64,000 nt of DNA from positions 19,289,501-19,353,500 of the forward strand of contig NC_091971.1 of the NCBI RefSeq assembly GCF_036711975.1. The letters run 5' to 3'. The first letter of the stretch is position 1; the number at the start of each line of letters is the position of its first letter. The notes beneath the pieces are model-generated. The model searched no databases. It was given only the letters and a program-made list of their open reading frames with translations, and was not told the DNA's origin. Positions 15,001 to 23,469 of the stretch are shown one piece after another. The position numbers were made by a program, and so were the translations under genes. Origin of the DNA: Onthophagus taurus (Eukaryota > Arthropoda > Insecta > Coleoptera > Scarabaeidae).

Positions 15001-18000
15001 TTATACATACCTTGTTTTACGTAAACCTCTTCCACGACTCCTTACCATACCACCATGAACGCAACCGTATTGAACCTCATAATATTTAAGGTTTTGGTTT
15101 AATTTACGCTTTAATATTTTTTGTGCTGCCTCAATCGTTCTGCTGCCTTTAATAACATATTTTTGTTTTTATCTACTTCATATTGTCTCAAACTTTTAAT
15201 GAAGTCATTAAAAGAATGAAATAGTTGGCCACACTTCATTTTTAATAATTTTTTCAACTAAATATGTATCGTTGTTCGAAACGGACACATCACTTTATTA
15301 ACTGAAGTGACATTACCTTGTGCTTTCCCGAGAAAATTCGACAATACCAACCTCAAAATTATGAAGTTCTAACGTGCACCGAAAAATATTCCGTATGTGC
15401 ACGCTAAACATGACGTCATCGCTGTGATGACGTTTAGCGTGTACGTAATTTTTTGATTTACGTACACGTTAGCGTGTACCTAGACACTTCCTTTTACGTA
15501 ATAGAAAGTGGTGAGTTAAACAACTTTTGTAGAAAACATTTTTTTCTTTCTCAAACGGTTTAGCAACTATAGTCCGTCGGGATATTAATAACTCACTCTG
15601 TATATGGTCCGAATATTCGTCTGATTATTTTTCTTTCAAAAACAAGAAATTTCTTTGTATCGCTAGCTGTCAGACTCCACGTTTCTGATCCATATGTGGC
15701 ATCCGGCTTAATCAGAGTTTTGTATATCTTGATTTTGGTTGTTCTGGGGATGATCTAGACCTGATCTAGACCTGATCAACTTTTTGTTAGCGTAGTAGAT
15801 TCTATAGGCAGCAAGTATTCTCCTGTGTATATCGGGGCCAATCCGGTTTGTGTTGTTTATTTCGGCTCCCAGATACACGAAATTTTCGACATTTTCGAAG
15901 GTTGCATCCTCGATGTCATGTCTATTTCACCCACGTTCCGTTGGTGACAGGTTTAAGTATTTTGTTTTTTTACGTTTACCTCTATTCCCACCTTTTGGCG
16001 TCCTTTTGTAGCTCGTTGTAAGTTTTCCTGAGTTGGTTTTCGTTCCTGGCAATAATGACGATGTCATCCGCATAAGCAAGGATCATCTTGGACTTGTAGA
16101 TAATTGTTCCACTATCCACTATGTTTGTTAGTGCCGCTTGAAGTGCCAGGTTGAATAATGGGGTTGAGGGGGCGTCACCTTGTCTTACCCTTCTACTCAC
16201 TACGAACTCTCTGCTACAGCGTCTATCCACAGAAACTCTTGCCTTAGCATTCTGTAGCGTAGCTCTTGTCAATTTGACAAGTTTTTTTGGTATGCCACTT
16301 CGCTCCATGAAAAGACATAACTTTTCCTTGAGTATGCTGTCAAAGGCCCTGCGGAAATCCACAAACATGGCGTAGAGGTCAGTGGTGTGCTCGTAACATT
16401 TTTCAAATATCTGCCTGGTAACAAAAATCTAGTCATCATTGGCCTGGTCAAATCATTGGACGAACGATACTCCAATGATTTCTTCCGTGTAGGGTGTTAG
16501 TTTTGACAGTAGGATATTTGAGAACACCTTATAAGCAATATTCAGCAACGTAATTCTCCTATAATTATTACATTCGAGTTTGTCTCCTTTTTTGTATATT
16601 GGGATGATGGTGTCTGTTTCCCATGTATCAGGAATGATCTCACTTTCCCAAATGTCTTCGATTATCTTGTGCAGCTCTTTTGCGACTTCCTTCCGTCTAT
16701 TCGGCCTAAATGCAAGAGACTGTGGACCAAATACTATAGAGTGGTTAGGAGAAGAGTAGGTAGTGTTAAGAAATACTTTGATTGATTCTGTAGGGGCGAT
16801 ACTGATGAAATGATGGAAACTTTGAAATAACAATTAAATATCCATAATTCTTTTTATTAATTTAAGCCACGCCTATTTCCGCTCCTAAAGTAGTGGGGAG
16901 AGTTCCACAAACTCTTTCTTGTCCATTGCTTTCAGCATAGTTGCATTCCTGATAGTAAGGGGCATTCGTTGCTGAACGCAAAATTCTGGTTTTGAACCAT
17001 TTCAATTTCTTCACATTATTGTGGCTTCTTAGAAAACGGTAATCGTGGTAATAAGGATTTTATTATCCTTATTTTAGTTTGAAAATTGTTTCCCATTCCT
17101 TTGACCCCAAGGTATACATTTTTCCTCTTTATTTCTATACGCTTTAGGATATTCGTTTCAGTTTTGACATATTCATCTGGGGAATTTCTCTTCAGTTTGT
17201 CCACTATTCTATCACTTGCTAACTGAGGCAATTATGCTTTAGTTTTTACTATCGTCGATAAGAAATTATCTAAGAATATATTATATAGCAGAGATGTATA
17301 ATAGTCACTGGGCGCACAACTGTTCTCATTGTCTCTTTGGTTCATTATTTTTAAAGCAGATATGGTATCCTTATACTTGTAGAAACTAACAATTGGATTA
17401 CAAAGAGAATTAGAAACTACTAATTGAGTATAATGTCGGTGATCTGACAAGCCTGACGATCATCAACATAAATATTTTTTAACCAGGAGCTTCATTGAAG
17501 ACGAATTTTGGAGATGGAGAACCATCTTGTACCCGAAACCATTGTCGAGATAAAGCAGGAGTGTAGTCATCTCTACATTCCTAATTTTACCAGCCTATCT
17601 TAGAATTTTTGTTACTGTGAAAGTTTCATCTTCTGAGCTAAATAGCAAGTCGGGATCACTTTCTATAGTCGGCATAAGAACAAATAAGTTACAATCTTGA
17701 TGTTAATGATGATATGGAAGAAATGTGTATTTGCTCAAAAAAAAAATTACAAATCAGCGGCGATTCACTGATGGCAGCTTTGTTCGAGTTTAGTTCGCGC
17801 TTAGTTCGAGAAATACATTCGGTTGTATTTATACAGTCGCGTAGCGCGTGCATAATGTGCTGGTGTTCCATCGTGCAATCTTCTCTGTAAGCTCATTTTA
17901 TAAGCATCTTCTGTCAATCTCTTTGGATGAAAAAATGGACCTAATAACTGATCGCCTATAACCCCAGCCCATACATTAACACTGAATCGCCACTGATGAT

Positions 18001-21000
18001 GAATTTCTAGTATTGCATGGGAATTTTCATCACTCCAAACGTGCGCATTATGAATATTAAAAATTCCGCTTTGAGTAAATGTTGCTTCATCCCTAAATAC
18101 AATGTTTATGGGAAAGTCGACGTTTACTACCTCTTCTTGTATGGCCTACCTACAAAAAATTTGTCTTTTTTCGCCATCATTTTCTGTTAGAGCTTGAACG
18201 GTGTTGTAATGATAAGGATAAAGCAACTACTGCTTCCTTAAAATGCGGTGAACGGTTGTTTTCTTAATGTTGTCTTGTGCAGAAATTCTTCTTCGTTATC
18301 ATAGTAACCACTTAATTATTATAAAAACAAATTAAAATTCATGATGTTGACAATATCAACTTATGAAACTAAATCTATGAATATCTTGAAAATGGTCCAT
18401 TTTTGGACCTATGTTTGTAGGCTTTTTTTGTTTATTTTCGATCAGAGAATACGCTGATGCAGTATTGTAGAATCGTTGCGGGACGCTCTGTATAGAAAAT
18501 CAAAACTGCAGTTCTCACGAGTTAATTCGGCGGTTACTACAGTATGACTAATTACCGGTGTGGCATTAAATACGTGTATTTTTCTATTCATCAGTTAGTT
18601 TTGGGCATCAATTTCAATTCTCCTGATGTGTTATCCTGAAAATATCCGGAATAAATGTGATTCCATATTGCCCGGTTAATAATATGTTTCCTATCCAAAC
18701 TAAGTTATGGATATTGCTATGGGTTGGGTTGGGTTTCTAATTTTAGAACCCCAAGCTTTTATTTTTTAGCTAAAGGTTCCACTTTTAGATCATCTTTTTT
18801 ACCTACTAAAAAACAATTATTTATTCCAAAAGCCTTATCTTTATTACAAATTTTTCAATAATTTACCTGTTCATATACAGGGTGTATCTGAATGACGTTC
18901 CCAAACTTCAGGGGGCGATTCTTTAGAAAGTTTTAAGGTTGGCGTTTATTATTGTGTTACTAATCTTGGTTAACTTGGCTGTAGAATCCTTACTCCTACA
19001 TTTTTTTGGAAATATTATGCACTATTTTGCTATACAGGATGAGAGACAGTGGAATGCCTTGTGATAATCCCTCTGCTGCTACTCTTTTGGTGGATAGCTC
19101 TTCTTTTATCATTACTCGGAAGTTTCTATCTTATAGGAAGGATGTAGTCATCTAATGCAGATATGCCGGAGATCCTATTACCGCCAGCTTATGAAGGTGA
19201 GTACTCCTCCATGTTCACTAGGACTGTGTATAAGTTTCTTAGTACTTTTCAACTTCATGTTCATATTTGTAGCACCTCGTCTTTTTCGAGCATCTGCAGC
19301 TTATGTGTCCAAATTCACGGAAACGGAATTTTTCTTTTGGTTTCGACTCATACTCTCATGACAATTACCTTTTCCACGTCAAACATACTCTCTCCTTCGG
19401 GCGTTTTTATTGTTCTTTTTGCCGCTATTTGCTATCTTTTAATTTCCTCTTTTTCACTTCTGAGTTGGCAGTTGTGGTGTTCTATGTCTTCTAAGTCTAA
19501 TTTGACTTTAAGGTTTCTGAATTCCTTGACTTCTTTCTTTTGCAAATATTTTGAGCTCGTTCTGGCTCATCTTACCTTTAAATCTCACCCTTCTTTTTTT
19601 TGCTACTTTTGGTATTCTATTTGCTTCTGGCATTTCTTCGTCTTCGTGATTCCTTCATTTGTCGTCGATTTTGTTTTCAAACGCCTGATACGGATTTGAC
19701 ATATATATTTTATCGTGTCTCGTTTTTCAGATTTAGCCACATTCTTCATAATTTTTTCCTCGATCTAGTTTTTTCTCACATTTACTTTCTAGTCTAGATT
19801 TCTGTCAGCTCTTAGATGAGTCTGTGGAGAGCAACTACAAATTCAACGACCATGTTTTCTTTGAGTCTTTACTCAGATTTATTTTGAATGTCGTACTATT
19901 CCTTAGGACGTATTGCTATTTTCTTGTGTTGTATTTTTTCTCTGGATGAGTCATCGTGTCTTTTATACTAGTTTGTTTGTCGCAAATATACAGGAAGTAT
20001 ATTTCAGATATACAGTAGCCCCCCATCCCTTCCGTCCTCCAGTAAACAAAAAAAAATCGAAGAACTGAAATTTGTTTACTAAAATAGGTGTTTATAAATG
20101 AGACAGATTAAAGCACGTTCTCGCTTATCCAGAAAGAAACGTTGCCAGATCGTTGTCTTTTACTATGCTATACCAACTTTGACAGCTGATTAAACAAAAA
20201 TGATATATACAGCAATAATACATTACCCCCATGATAAAAAGTGATGACTTCTAGTTATCAAGTGATTTTAGTCTTTAAGATGAAAACATAAGATCTTGAT
20301 GATAAAAAAACTCCAATTATTAACAATTAAGCAATAATACAACAAAACATAACCTTGACATTATACAGTTTAAGATAAATTTAAGATACTTGAACCAACA
20401 ACAATCATAAATACTCGCATGTTAAGGTAGTTTATTAGATCTTTAGGACCCCGTTAGTGTAATAAAGGGGATTTGCTGCTATATTCATATCCTGCGTGTG
20501 ATCATCTCCGCCCGTTTATATCATTAGCCTTTAAATCTTCCTCAGACGGGGTGGAAGAAATGTACTGAAACAGATTAACTTAAATTTAATAGTTTTCAGA
20601 CATTTCTATCACCCTATATGCAGAGTTAATCACTCTGTGTGTTAAGATTTTGTGATCACTGTCTTAAAGTTATTATTATAGATAACTTTTAGATTTTGAG
20701 TCATAAATTTTTGGGAAAGGTGGGTCTAAAATCGGTCTCTTGTTATGTGATATTTTATAATTCATCTACAAGATAAAACTTGTGCGCGAATGGAATCAAT
20801 TGACGTCGAACGTATACCGCATTTGTACTTTGTAACTAAACTCATTTTAAAGGGTTGTCGTATTCTGGTTTATATCATTCCTTGGAAACATTTTGGAGAA
20901 CACCGTTTAATATTAAAAAAAAATTAACAAAGTGATATCGTTTTTTATTACAATCTAAATTAATTCTTAATTCCAATATTATTTATTGATTTAATTTCTC

Positions 21001-22224
21001 TTAATTTTTTTAATTTATTTATTTTTTTCGCATTTTTTTTTTCTTTTTGATTTAGTCCAAGGTAACTCAAGAAGCGGAATTAGCTTATCAAAGTTTAGTC
21101 GAGAATCGATCTCCAACAGATTTAGCCCCCGTAAGATACTCAAGTTACAAAAACAAACAAAAAATCATACTTTTTCCTATTTTTTTGTAGTTTATGCCTG
21201 TTGGTAATCCTTTGAGAATGTTACGATCCGGTTTTCCCGTAGTTAAACCAAGAACTAAAATGAATACGTTACCCCACGCTAAATCAGCTACAGATCGAAG
21301 GTCAGCAACTGAAAGTTTAGATGGAAATAAATCTGGTAATAAAAAAAAATGAGTTGTAATAGGTTAATTTAACTATTTATATTTAAGATTCCAATTTAGA
21401 ACTTTCAAGACCTCAACAACAAGAAATTCAATCGATTCCTATCGAAACAAACTCAGATACACCCGATAGTCCTCGCCCGATTGAATTACAAAAACAGGAT
21501 GAAAATCCGATTCCTTTACCACCTAGAGACCGAAAGAAACCTCTGTTAACAGCGAAACCTCGCCACACGCGAAAACACCCTTTAATAATCCCGCCTTTAA
21601 GTTTACAAGGAACTTTAAATAAATTTACAGTTCCGACTCCTCCTGCAACAGTTTCCGATCCGTTTCAATCTCCTTCGCCTAATAACGGTAGAGGAGATGG
21701 TAATTTTGATTTTGACGCACAAATCGAATCGAATATTTCTGCTTTGGATGATATCGCATCAGATGGGCAAGATTGCGTCGATGCGCCAATTAGTCCTAAA
21801 TCGAATAACGATTTGCCGGAAAAGATTCAAAGTCACCATGTGAGTTGTGAGGATTTGCTGGAATTTGCCGATGCAAAACCGAGTTCGAGAACGCGTGGAA
21901 ACGATTCGGATCAAGTTCGAATATTGATTAAAGTGTTCCGGAACGATGTAAGTATATAAAAATGAAATATATCTTTGCCTTTTGATCCCGATTTCGGTGG
22001 TTAATGTAAAGTAAATTCGTAAGATTTCAACGGAGCAGTGTTTAGAAGCGCTTAATCATACCGATTGGGAGGTACTAAAAGCAATTAAGGTGATTAAATT
22101 GCAAAAAGTCGTCCCGGGCGCTCCGCTCGGTACCTATACCTTAGCATTGGACCATTGTTCTTGGGACATAACGAAAGCCGCGCACTGGATTTTGCAACAG
22201 GACGGGGAAGTTGCCCAAGTGTAA
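1..22224 (+). CDS. Ack: ACK/TNK2-family non-receptor tyrosine kinase (Cdc42-activated), long UBA isoform, 5' partial
   Basis: Exons seen: 1-6 (end of an upstream exon), 646-733, 801-1161, 1259-2067, 8770-9586, 21056-21130, 21191-21335, 21388-21947, 22024-22224. All junctions are GT-AG and phases agree, giving about 1018 residues. Domain order is that of ACK: an N-terminal SAM-like region ([14 protein letters not shown], then [17 protein letters not shown]), a tyrosine kinase (G-loop [14 protein letters not shown] lysine, HRDLAARN loop, [16 protein letters not shown]), an SH3 domain split by a 6.7-kb intron ([11 protein letters not shown] / PLWKGV), a CRIB motif ([15 protein letters not shown]), a proline-rich tail and a C-terminal UBA domain. 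In this family the kinase binds GTP-Cdc42 through CRIB and acts in clathrin and membrane signalling; UBA binds ubiquitin. The start codon lies left of the window. Catalytic residues appear intact, so the kinase should be active. Domains are seen; function is by family. Confidence 0.93.
7..645 (+). other. ACK intron with palindromic repeats
   Basis: The window opens at an apparent exon end followed by a strong donor (gtaagt at 7-12). The acceptor is ttttatag ending at 645. The phase fits (one base left over upstream, two supplied downstream). The intron carries three tandem CTAG-rich palindromes (61-400); 401-645 shows nothing recognisable. Confidence 0.5.
61..400. repeat. Three tandem CTAG-rich palindromic repeats (family A)
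   Basis: Three units of about 118 bp lie end to end, and each is a long imperfect palindrome. In unit 1 the core arms are 16 bp, perfect (97-112 and 127-142, starting CATTCGGGTTTAGCCG) around a 14-base loop. The core is flanked by complementary CTAG-rich arms (CTAGAACTAGAA against TTCTAGTTCTAG in the better-kept copies). The same family recurs at 38815-39000, 41997-42355 and 62800-62947, so it is dispersed. No coding capacity. It could be a foldback or non-autonomous element; class unknown. Confidence 0.75.
2068..2498 (+). other. Start of the ACK 6.7-kb intron, unannotated
   Basis: AT-rich intron sequence beginning at the donor gtaaga (2068). Apart from a short palindrome around 2101-2115 (GTGGTCGGCCAC core), nothing recognisable. 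Confidence 0.5.
2499..4100. mobile_element. Penelope-like element pair in head-to-head orientation (GIY-YIG remnant)
   Basis: The + strand at about 3380-3700 encodes the C-terminal end of a Penelope-like retroelement: a GIY-YIG endonuclease ([18 protein letters not shown], then [10 protein letters not shown]), with one stop after it and a following open stretch. The same C-terminal sequence recurs inverted on the - strand at about 2885-3000 ([20 protein letters not shown]). The flanking non-coding arms (2499-2880 and 3670-4100) are inverted copies of each other over several hundred bases. The arrangement is thus two 3' ends pointing outward, as known for Penelope insertions with inverted partial copies. 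It lies in the ACK kinase/SH3 intron. Reverse transcriptase is not recognisable; non-functional. Confidence 0.75.
4130..5730 (-). mobile_element. hAT-family transposase remnant
   Basis: Read on the - strand from 5640 downward. An open stretch (135 codons to 5233) carries the hAT N-terminal part ([14 protein letters not shown], then [14 protein letters not shown]). Frames broken by stops follow: LVTDNAANM near 5000, then [16 protein letters not shown] near 4700. Finally comes a hAT C-terminal dimerisation-like end ([15 protein letters not shown] near 4210-4250). Several frameshifts and stops make it a dead copy. Terminal repeats and target duplication were not found by eye. It lies between the Penelope pair and the Transib remnant within the ACK intron. 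A family-level call is reasonably safe; the subfamily is not. Confidence 0.7.
6060..7170 (-). mobile_element. Transib (RAG1-like) transposase remnant
   Basis: On the - strand the pieces read in order: [10 protein letters not shown] (about 7110), [20 protein letters not shown] (6977 downward), [13 protein letters not shown], then [15 protein letters not shown] with [10 protein letters not shown] near 6600. Then come [19 protein letters not shown] and the region [13 protein letters not shown] near 6350, and finally [16 protein letters not shown] with IHLLLPS near 6150. These match my knowledge of Transib transposases, the family from which RAG1 derives; the SEEAAE segment is where the last catalytic Glu lies. 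Several stops and frameshifts show it is inactive. The boundary with the pogo-like remnant (7050-7240) is blurred. No termini were identified. Confidence 0.7.
7171..8330 (-). mobile_element. pogo/Jerky-like (CENP-B HTH and DDE) transposase remnant
   Basis: The - strand frame 8122-7859 encodes a CENP-B type HTH region ([22 protein letters not shown]). The frame 7795-7388 encodes the DDE superfamily core ([51 protein letters not shown]). After a frameshift, [16 protein letters not shown] near 7270 is the typical pogo C-terminal motif. The expected central DNHxSH motif is missing (jump after [12 protein letters not shown]), so a part is lost. Inactive. It lies in the same ACK intron as the Transib and hAT remnants. 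Confidence 0.75.
8331..8769 (+). other. End of the ACK intron, unannotated
   Basis: No coding or repeat structure recognised; ends at the acceptor tgtttag (8763-8769) before the SH3/CRIB exon. Confidence 0.5.
9791..10705 (+). CDS. Ack: Alternative terminal coding exon of the ACK kinase (short isoform, no UBA)
   Basis: An open frame of 304 codons follows an acceptor (acacag, ends 9790) and joins in phase 0 to the exon ending at 9586, stopping with TAA at 10703-10705. It encodes a basic, serine- and proline-rich tail with [16 protein letters not shown] and a serine-rich stretch, and no recognisable globular domain. Exon 9586 can also join exon 21056 in phase 0, so two mRNAs are predicted: one ending here (about 996 residues) and one with the UBA tail. 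An internal donor after ATG near 10522 (ATG|GTAACG, phase 0) could instead make it a cassette exon. The sequence alone cannot decide between these. Coding character is clear from length and composition; isoform use is inferred. Confidence 0.7.
   Translation, partial: HRLRCSLTSLDEYSIRLPLWDKASAEFCFARSRELLTKPFPSPKQPPQNFKLRDEYAHRQRSFEKKFQDMSLLNGPHHYYYRDRNITKSENMVRKTYNSDRFDSFLHDVRPPPPSPFNVRNGEICDDRQTTFHDYEKSYTPVEAYDNVFVYDNHTYVNEPVDSINRPRALSFSDSQETVPKKSSGRSIRDRNRRRQSYNPRAYCDSSSSDSADCASLGSVDHDWRRKRRLNRLSTSNSSIRSEMVTVSNRARVSRFLKPDCCSAKILGKSPPPSNSILSGLSPTSVSRVHPHKDDLCSSSDSSL
10706..11429 (+). other. 3' UTR / intron after the short ACK exon
   Basis: Downstream of the stop at 10705. No convincing AATAAA was picked out close to the stop and no coding or repeat feature is recognised. 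It would be 3' UTR in the short isoform and intron in the long one. Confidence 0.4.
11430..11570 (-). mobile_element. LINE 3' tail fragment
   Basis: The - strand reads [17 protein letters not shown] and, after a stop, a short continuation. This resembles the last residues of endonuclease-reverse transcriptase polyproteins (R-Y/W-KD-x-EGDL type). It is short and directly abuts the long inverted repeat element that begins at about 11570. Low-complexity alternatives cannot be excluded. Confidence 0.4.
11570..12350. mobile_element. Non-autonomous element with ~140-bp terminal inverted repeats
   Basis: The left end (GTATATTGTGTGCT at 11570, then AATTGCTCATCAAGTT) is repeated inverted at the right end (12210-12350, ending AGCACACAATATAC). 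The arms agree over about 140 bp with scattered differences (for example GATAAGTATGTCATA in both). The inside has no open frame of note. It is a MITE-like DNA transposon of about 780 bp. The target duplication is not clear. It lies in the 11.5-kb ACK intron next to a LINE tail. Confidence 0.7.
12721..15491 (-). mobile_element. Complete-ended MULE (Mutator-like) with SWIM-domain transposase
   Basis: The termini are inverted repeats of about 125 bp (GTGTCTAGGTACACGC at 12725 and its complement ending 15487), containing palindromic CGTCATCACAGC / TGACGTCA blocks. Both sides carry a perfect 9-bp target duplication, TTTTACGTA (12712-12720 and 15492-15500), as expected for Mutator-like elements. 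On the - strand the transposase reads: an N-terminal region near 15250-15020 ([23 protein letters not shown]), a short intron, and a MULE core 14990-14106 ([24 protein letters not shown]). After a frameshift near 14120 comes a SWIM zinc finger ([15 protein letters not shown]). The outermost four bases differ between the ends. A few frameshifts suggest it is inactive now but young relative to its neighbours. Confidence 0.88.
13457..14990 (-). pseudogene. MULE transposase, SWIM-finger type, frameshifted
   Basis: This is the coding part of the MULE. The frame 14903-14106 carries the DDE region in the family's style ([11 protein letters not shown] gives the first Asp; FMGDKDLLQ the second), and 14131-13457 carries the SWIM finger CxCx(n)CxH ([15 protein letters not shown]) and a C-terminal tail. 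The two frames overlap by 26 bases near 14106-14131, so a single indel separates them. An acceptor (tttttttgcag) just upstream of 14990 and a donor (gtatgt) near 15012 suggest one small intron before the core. The protein resembles the ZSWIM-like MULE transposases found in insect genomes. Confidence 0.75.
15597..16855 (-). mobile_element. LINE reverse transcriptase remnant (endonuclease-RT type)
   Basis: The - strand reads in order: [51 protein letters not shown] (16760-16500), then [30 protein letters not shown] and [14 protein letters not shown] (16368-15982). The YADD box is the RT active site. After a further frame break comes [19 protein letters not shown] near 15860. The C-terminal conserved end is visible to about 15640. 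Frameshifts separate the pieces, and the endonuclease is missing. It is a 5'-truncated dead copy directly right of the MULE insertion. Confidence 0.8.
16856..17690. other. Unrecognised intron sequence
   Basis: Short - strand frames (17231-17016; 17450-17232) are present, but I recognise no family in them. They may be eroded transposon sequence. No repeat structure found. Confidence 0.3.
17690..18300 (-). mobile_element. mariner/Tc-like (DUF4817-associated) transposase remnant
   Basis: The - strand reads [20 protein letters not shown], then [20 protein letters not shown], then [19 protein letters not shown] and [10 protein letters not shown] (18130-17880), followed by a short frame to 17690. 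The phrases FRDEATF and [10 protein letters not shown] are typical of the insect mariner-like transposases that often carry a DUF4817 domain. The first part and the end of the DDE core are missing or scrambled. Inactive. Confidence 0.75.
18301..19029. other. Intron with one transposon terminus
   Basis: A single TATACAGGGTGTATCTGA end near 18877 is like the termini of other DNA elements in this window. Its partner end was not found. The rest is not recognised. Confidence 0.35.
19030..19800 (-). mobile_element. Eroded LINE fragment (RT piece and possible ORF1)
   Basis: On the - strand 19140-19030 reads [20 protein letters not shown] then LSQGIPLS, which matches the G(V/I)PQGSxLSP block of LINE reverse transcriptase. 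The 19160-19790 stretch on the - strand is lysine/glutamate-rich with stops and could be the ORF1 part, placed by an internal deletion. The long + strand frame here is T-rich and phenylalanine-rich, and is taken as antisense. Weak call. Confidence 0.4.
19801..21055 (+). other. Remaining ACK intron
   Basis: No gene seen. Near 20250-20280 about 30 bases resemble the end of the short ACK exon (TCAAGTGATT, TAGTCTTTAA). The intron ends at the polypyrimidine tract and acceptor gatttag (21055). Confidence 0.4.
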
Positions 22225-22748
22225 TTTTTATTTTATTTTCAGTTACCTGTTGCGATTTTTATTTTGTTTTTTTTAATGATGCAATCTTTTTTAATAATTT
22301 TTTTGAGGTGTTTTTTAAGTGTGCCTATGACTTGTAGAGTCAATTCTAAAACAAACTTAATTTATAAATTAAAAATAATTTTTATTAAAAAAATATATTC
22401 AACCATATATTATATTTTTATGAAAATAAAAATGAATCTATTTTAAAGAGTTAATAAGTAGATCTACTTAAATGTATGGAGGAAAAAGACATTCTATCAC
22501 TAAAAAAATCTCAAAATTAGATTATTAATCTAGAAAGTGTAAAATAAAATGTAAAATGTACTTATTTATTCATTGTCTTCATTTCCTTATTCGTTAGGGA
22601 AGTTGCTCAGTTATTGACACGCTAAATAATAAATTGGGTGTGATCATAATGAATTTTTTATGAAGGTATTATTAGAAAGGTATCATTGAACTAATGTATT
22701 AAGAAATAACTTCAAATTTAACCAGGTACAAGCAGTTAGCAGCACATA
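22225..22748 (+). other. ACK 3' UTR and intergenic
   Basis: After the TAA at 22222-22224. A canonical AATAAA at 22425-22430 is a plausible polyadenylation signal. The rest is AT-rich without features, up to the pogo insertion. Confidence 0.5.
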
Positions 22749-23469
22749 GGGGGAATTGGGGCAGATTGATGCTGAAAAATAAAGAAACAAATATCATTAG
22801 AAAAACGTAATAAATTTATTTTATTTTATTTTTAACTCGGCGTATAACTAAATATACAAATATTATAATGTAAAGAGAAAAACTGTTTAAGTTGTGAAAA
22901 AAAAAGGAAAATTAGGTGTTTTGTAACAAACGGATTTTAAATCATTCTGCCCTACCAAAGGGGCACTTAGAAACATCAATTGGGGCACTTTAATACAGTG
23001 GAAATTCTTTGAAATAAGTTTAAATTAGAACACTCATGAATATTGTACTTTTATTGTGAAGAGATCATAATCAGTCTTATATTTTATCGTAAATAAGCCG
23101 TTTATTTTGAAAGTGATTTGAAATATTTAATGTTTTGCGTTTTTACAAAATTAAAAATATAAGTAAGGTTGACTCGCAATGCTAAATGGTATTTAAGGGA
23201 GTTAATTTTATAATTCTTATTAAAAAATCGGTATTATTAAGTGTATAATACGTCCTTGCTTACCTTGAAAGGATTTAGGTCACTTTCAAAATAAAAATTT
23301 GTTGTTATAAAATGTGAAAGAGCTTAACTCTGTAACATATAGCTTAAAAAATTTAAAAAAAAAACATTTTATTTACGTTATATTTTTAGAAGAAAAAAAT
23401 TAAATTTAATAACAAGTTATTCCTTAACATTCTCAGTATGCGGAAGGGATTTAAAGTAGTTATGGTGTT

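Noticed and set aside
19155..19797. Overlapping + strand open frames rich in Phe/Leu that look like membrane proteins
   Set aside because: T-rich antisense of an eroded LINE; no signal, domain or splice context supports them.
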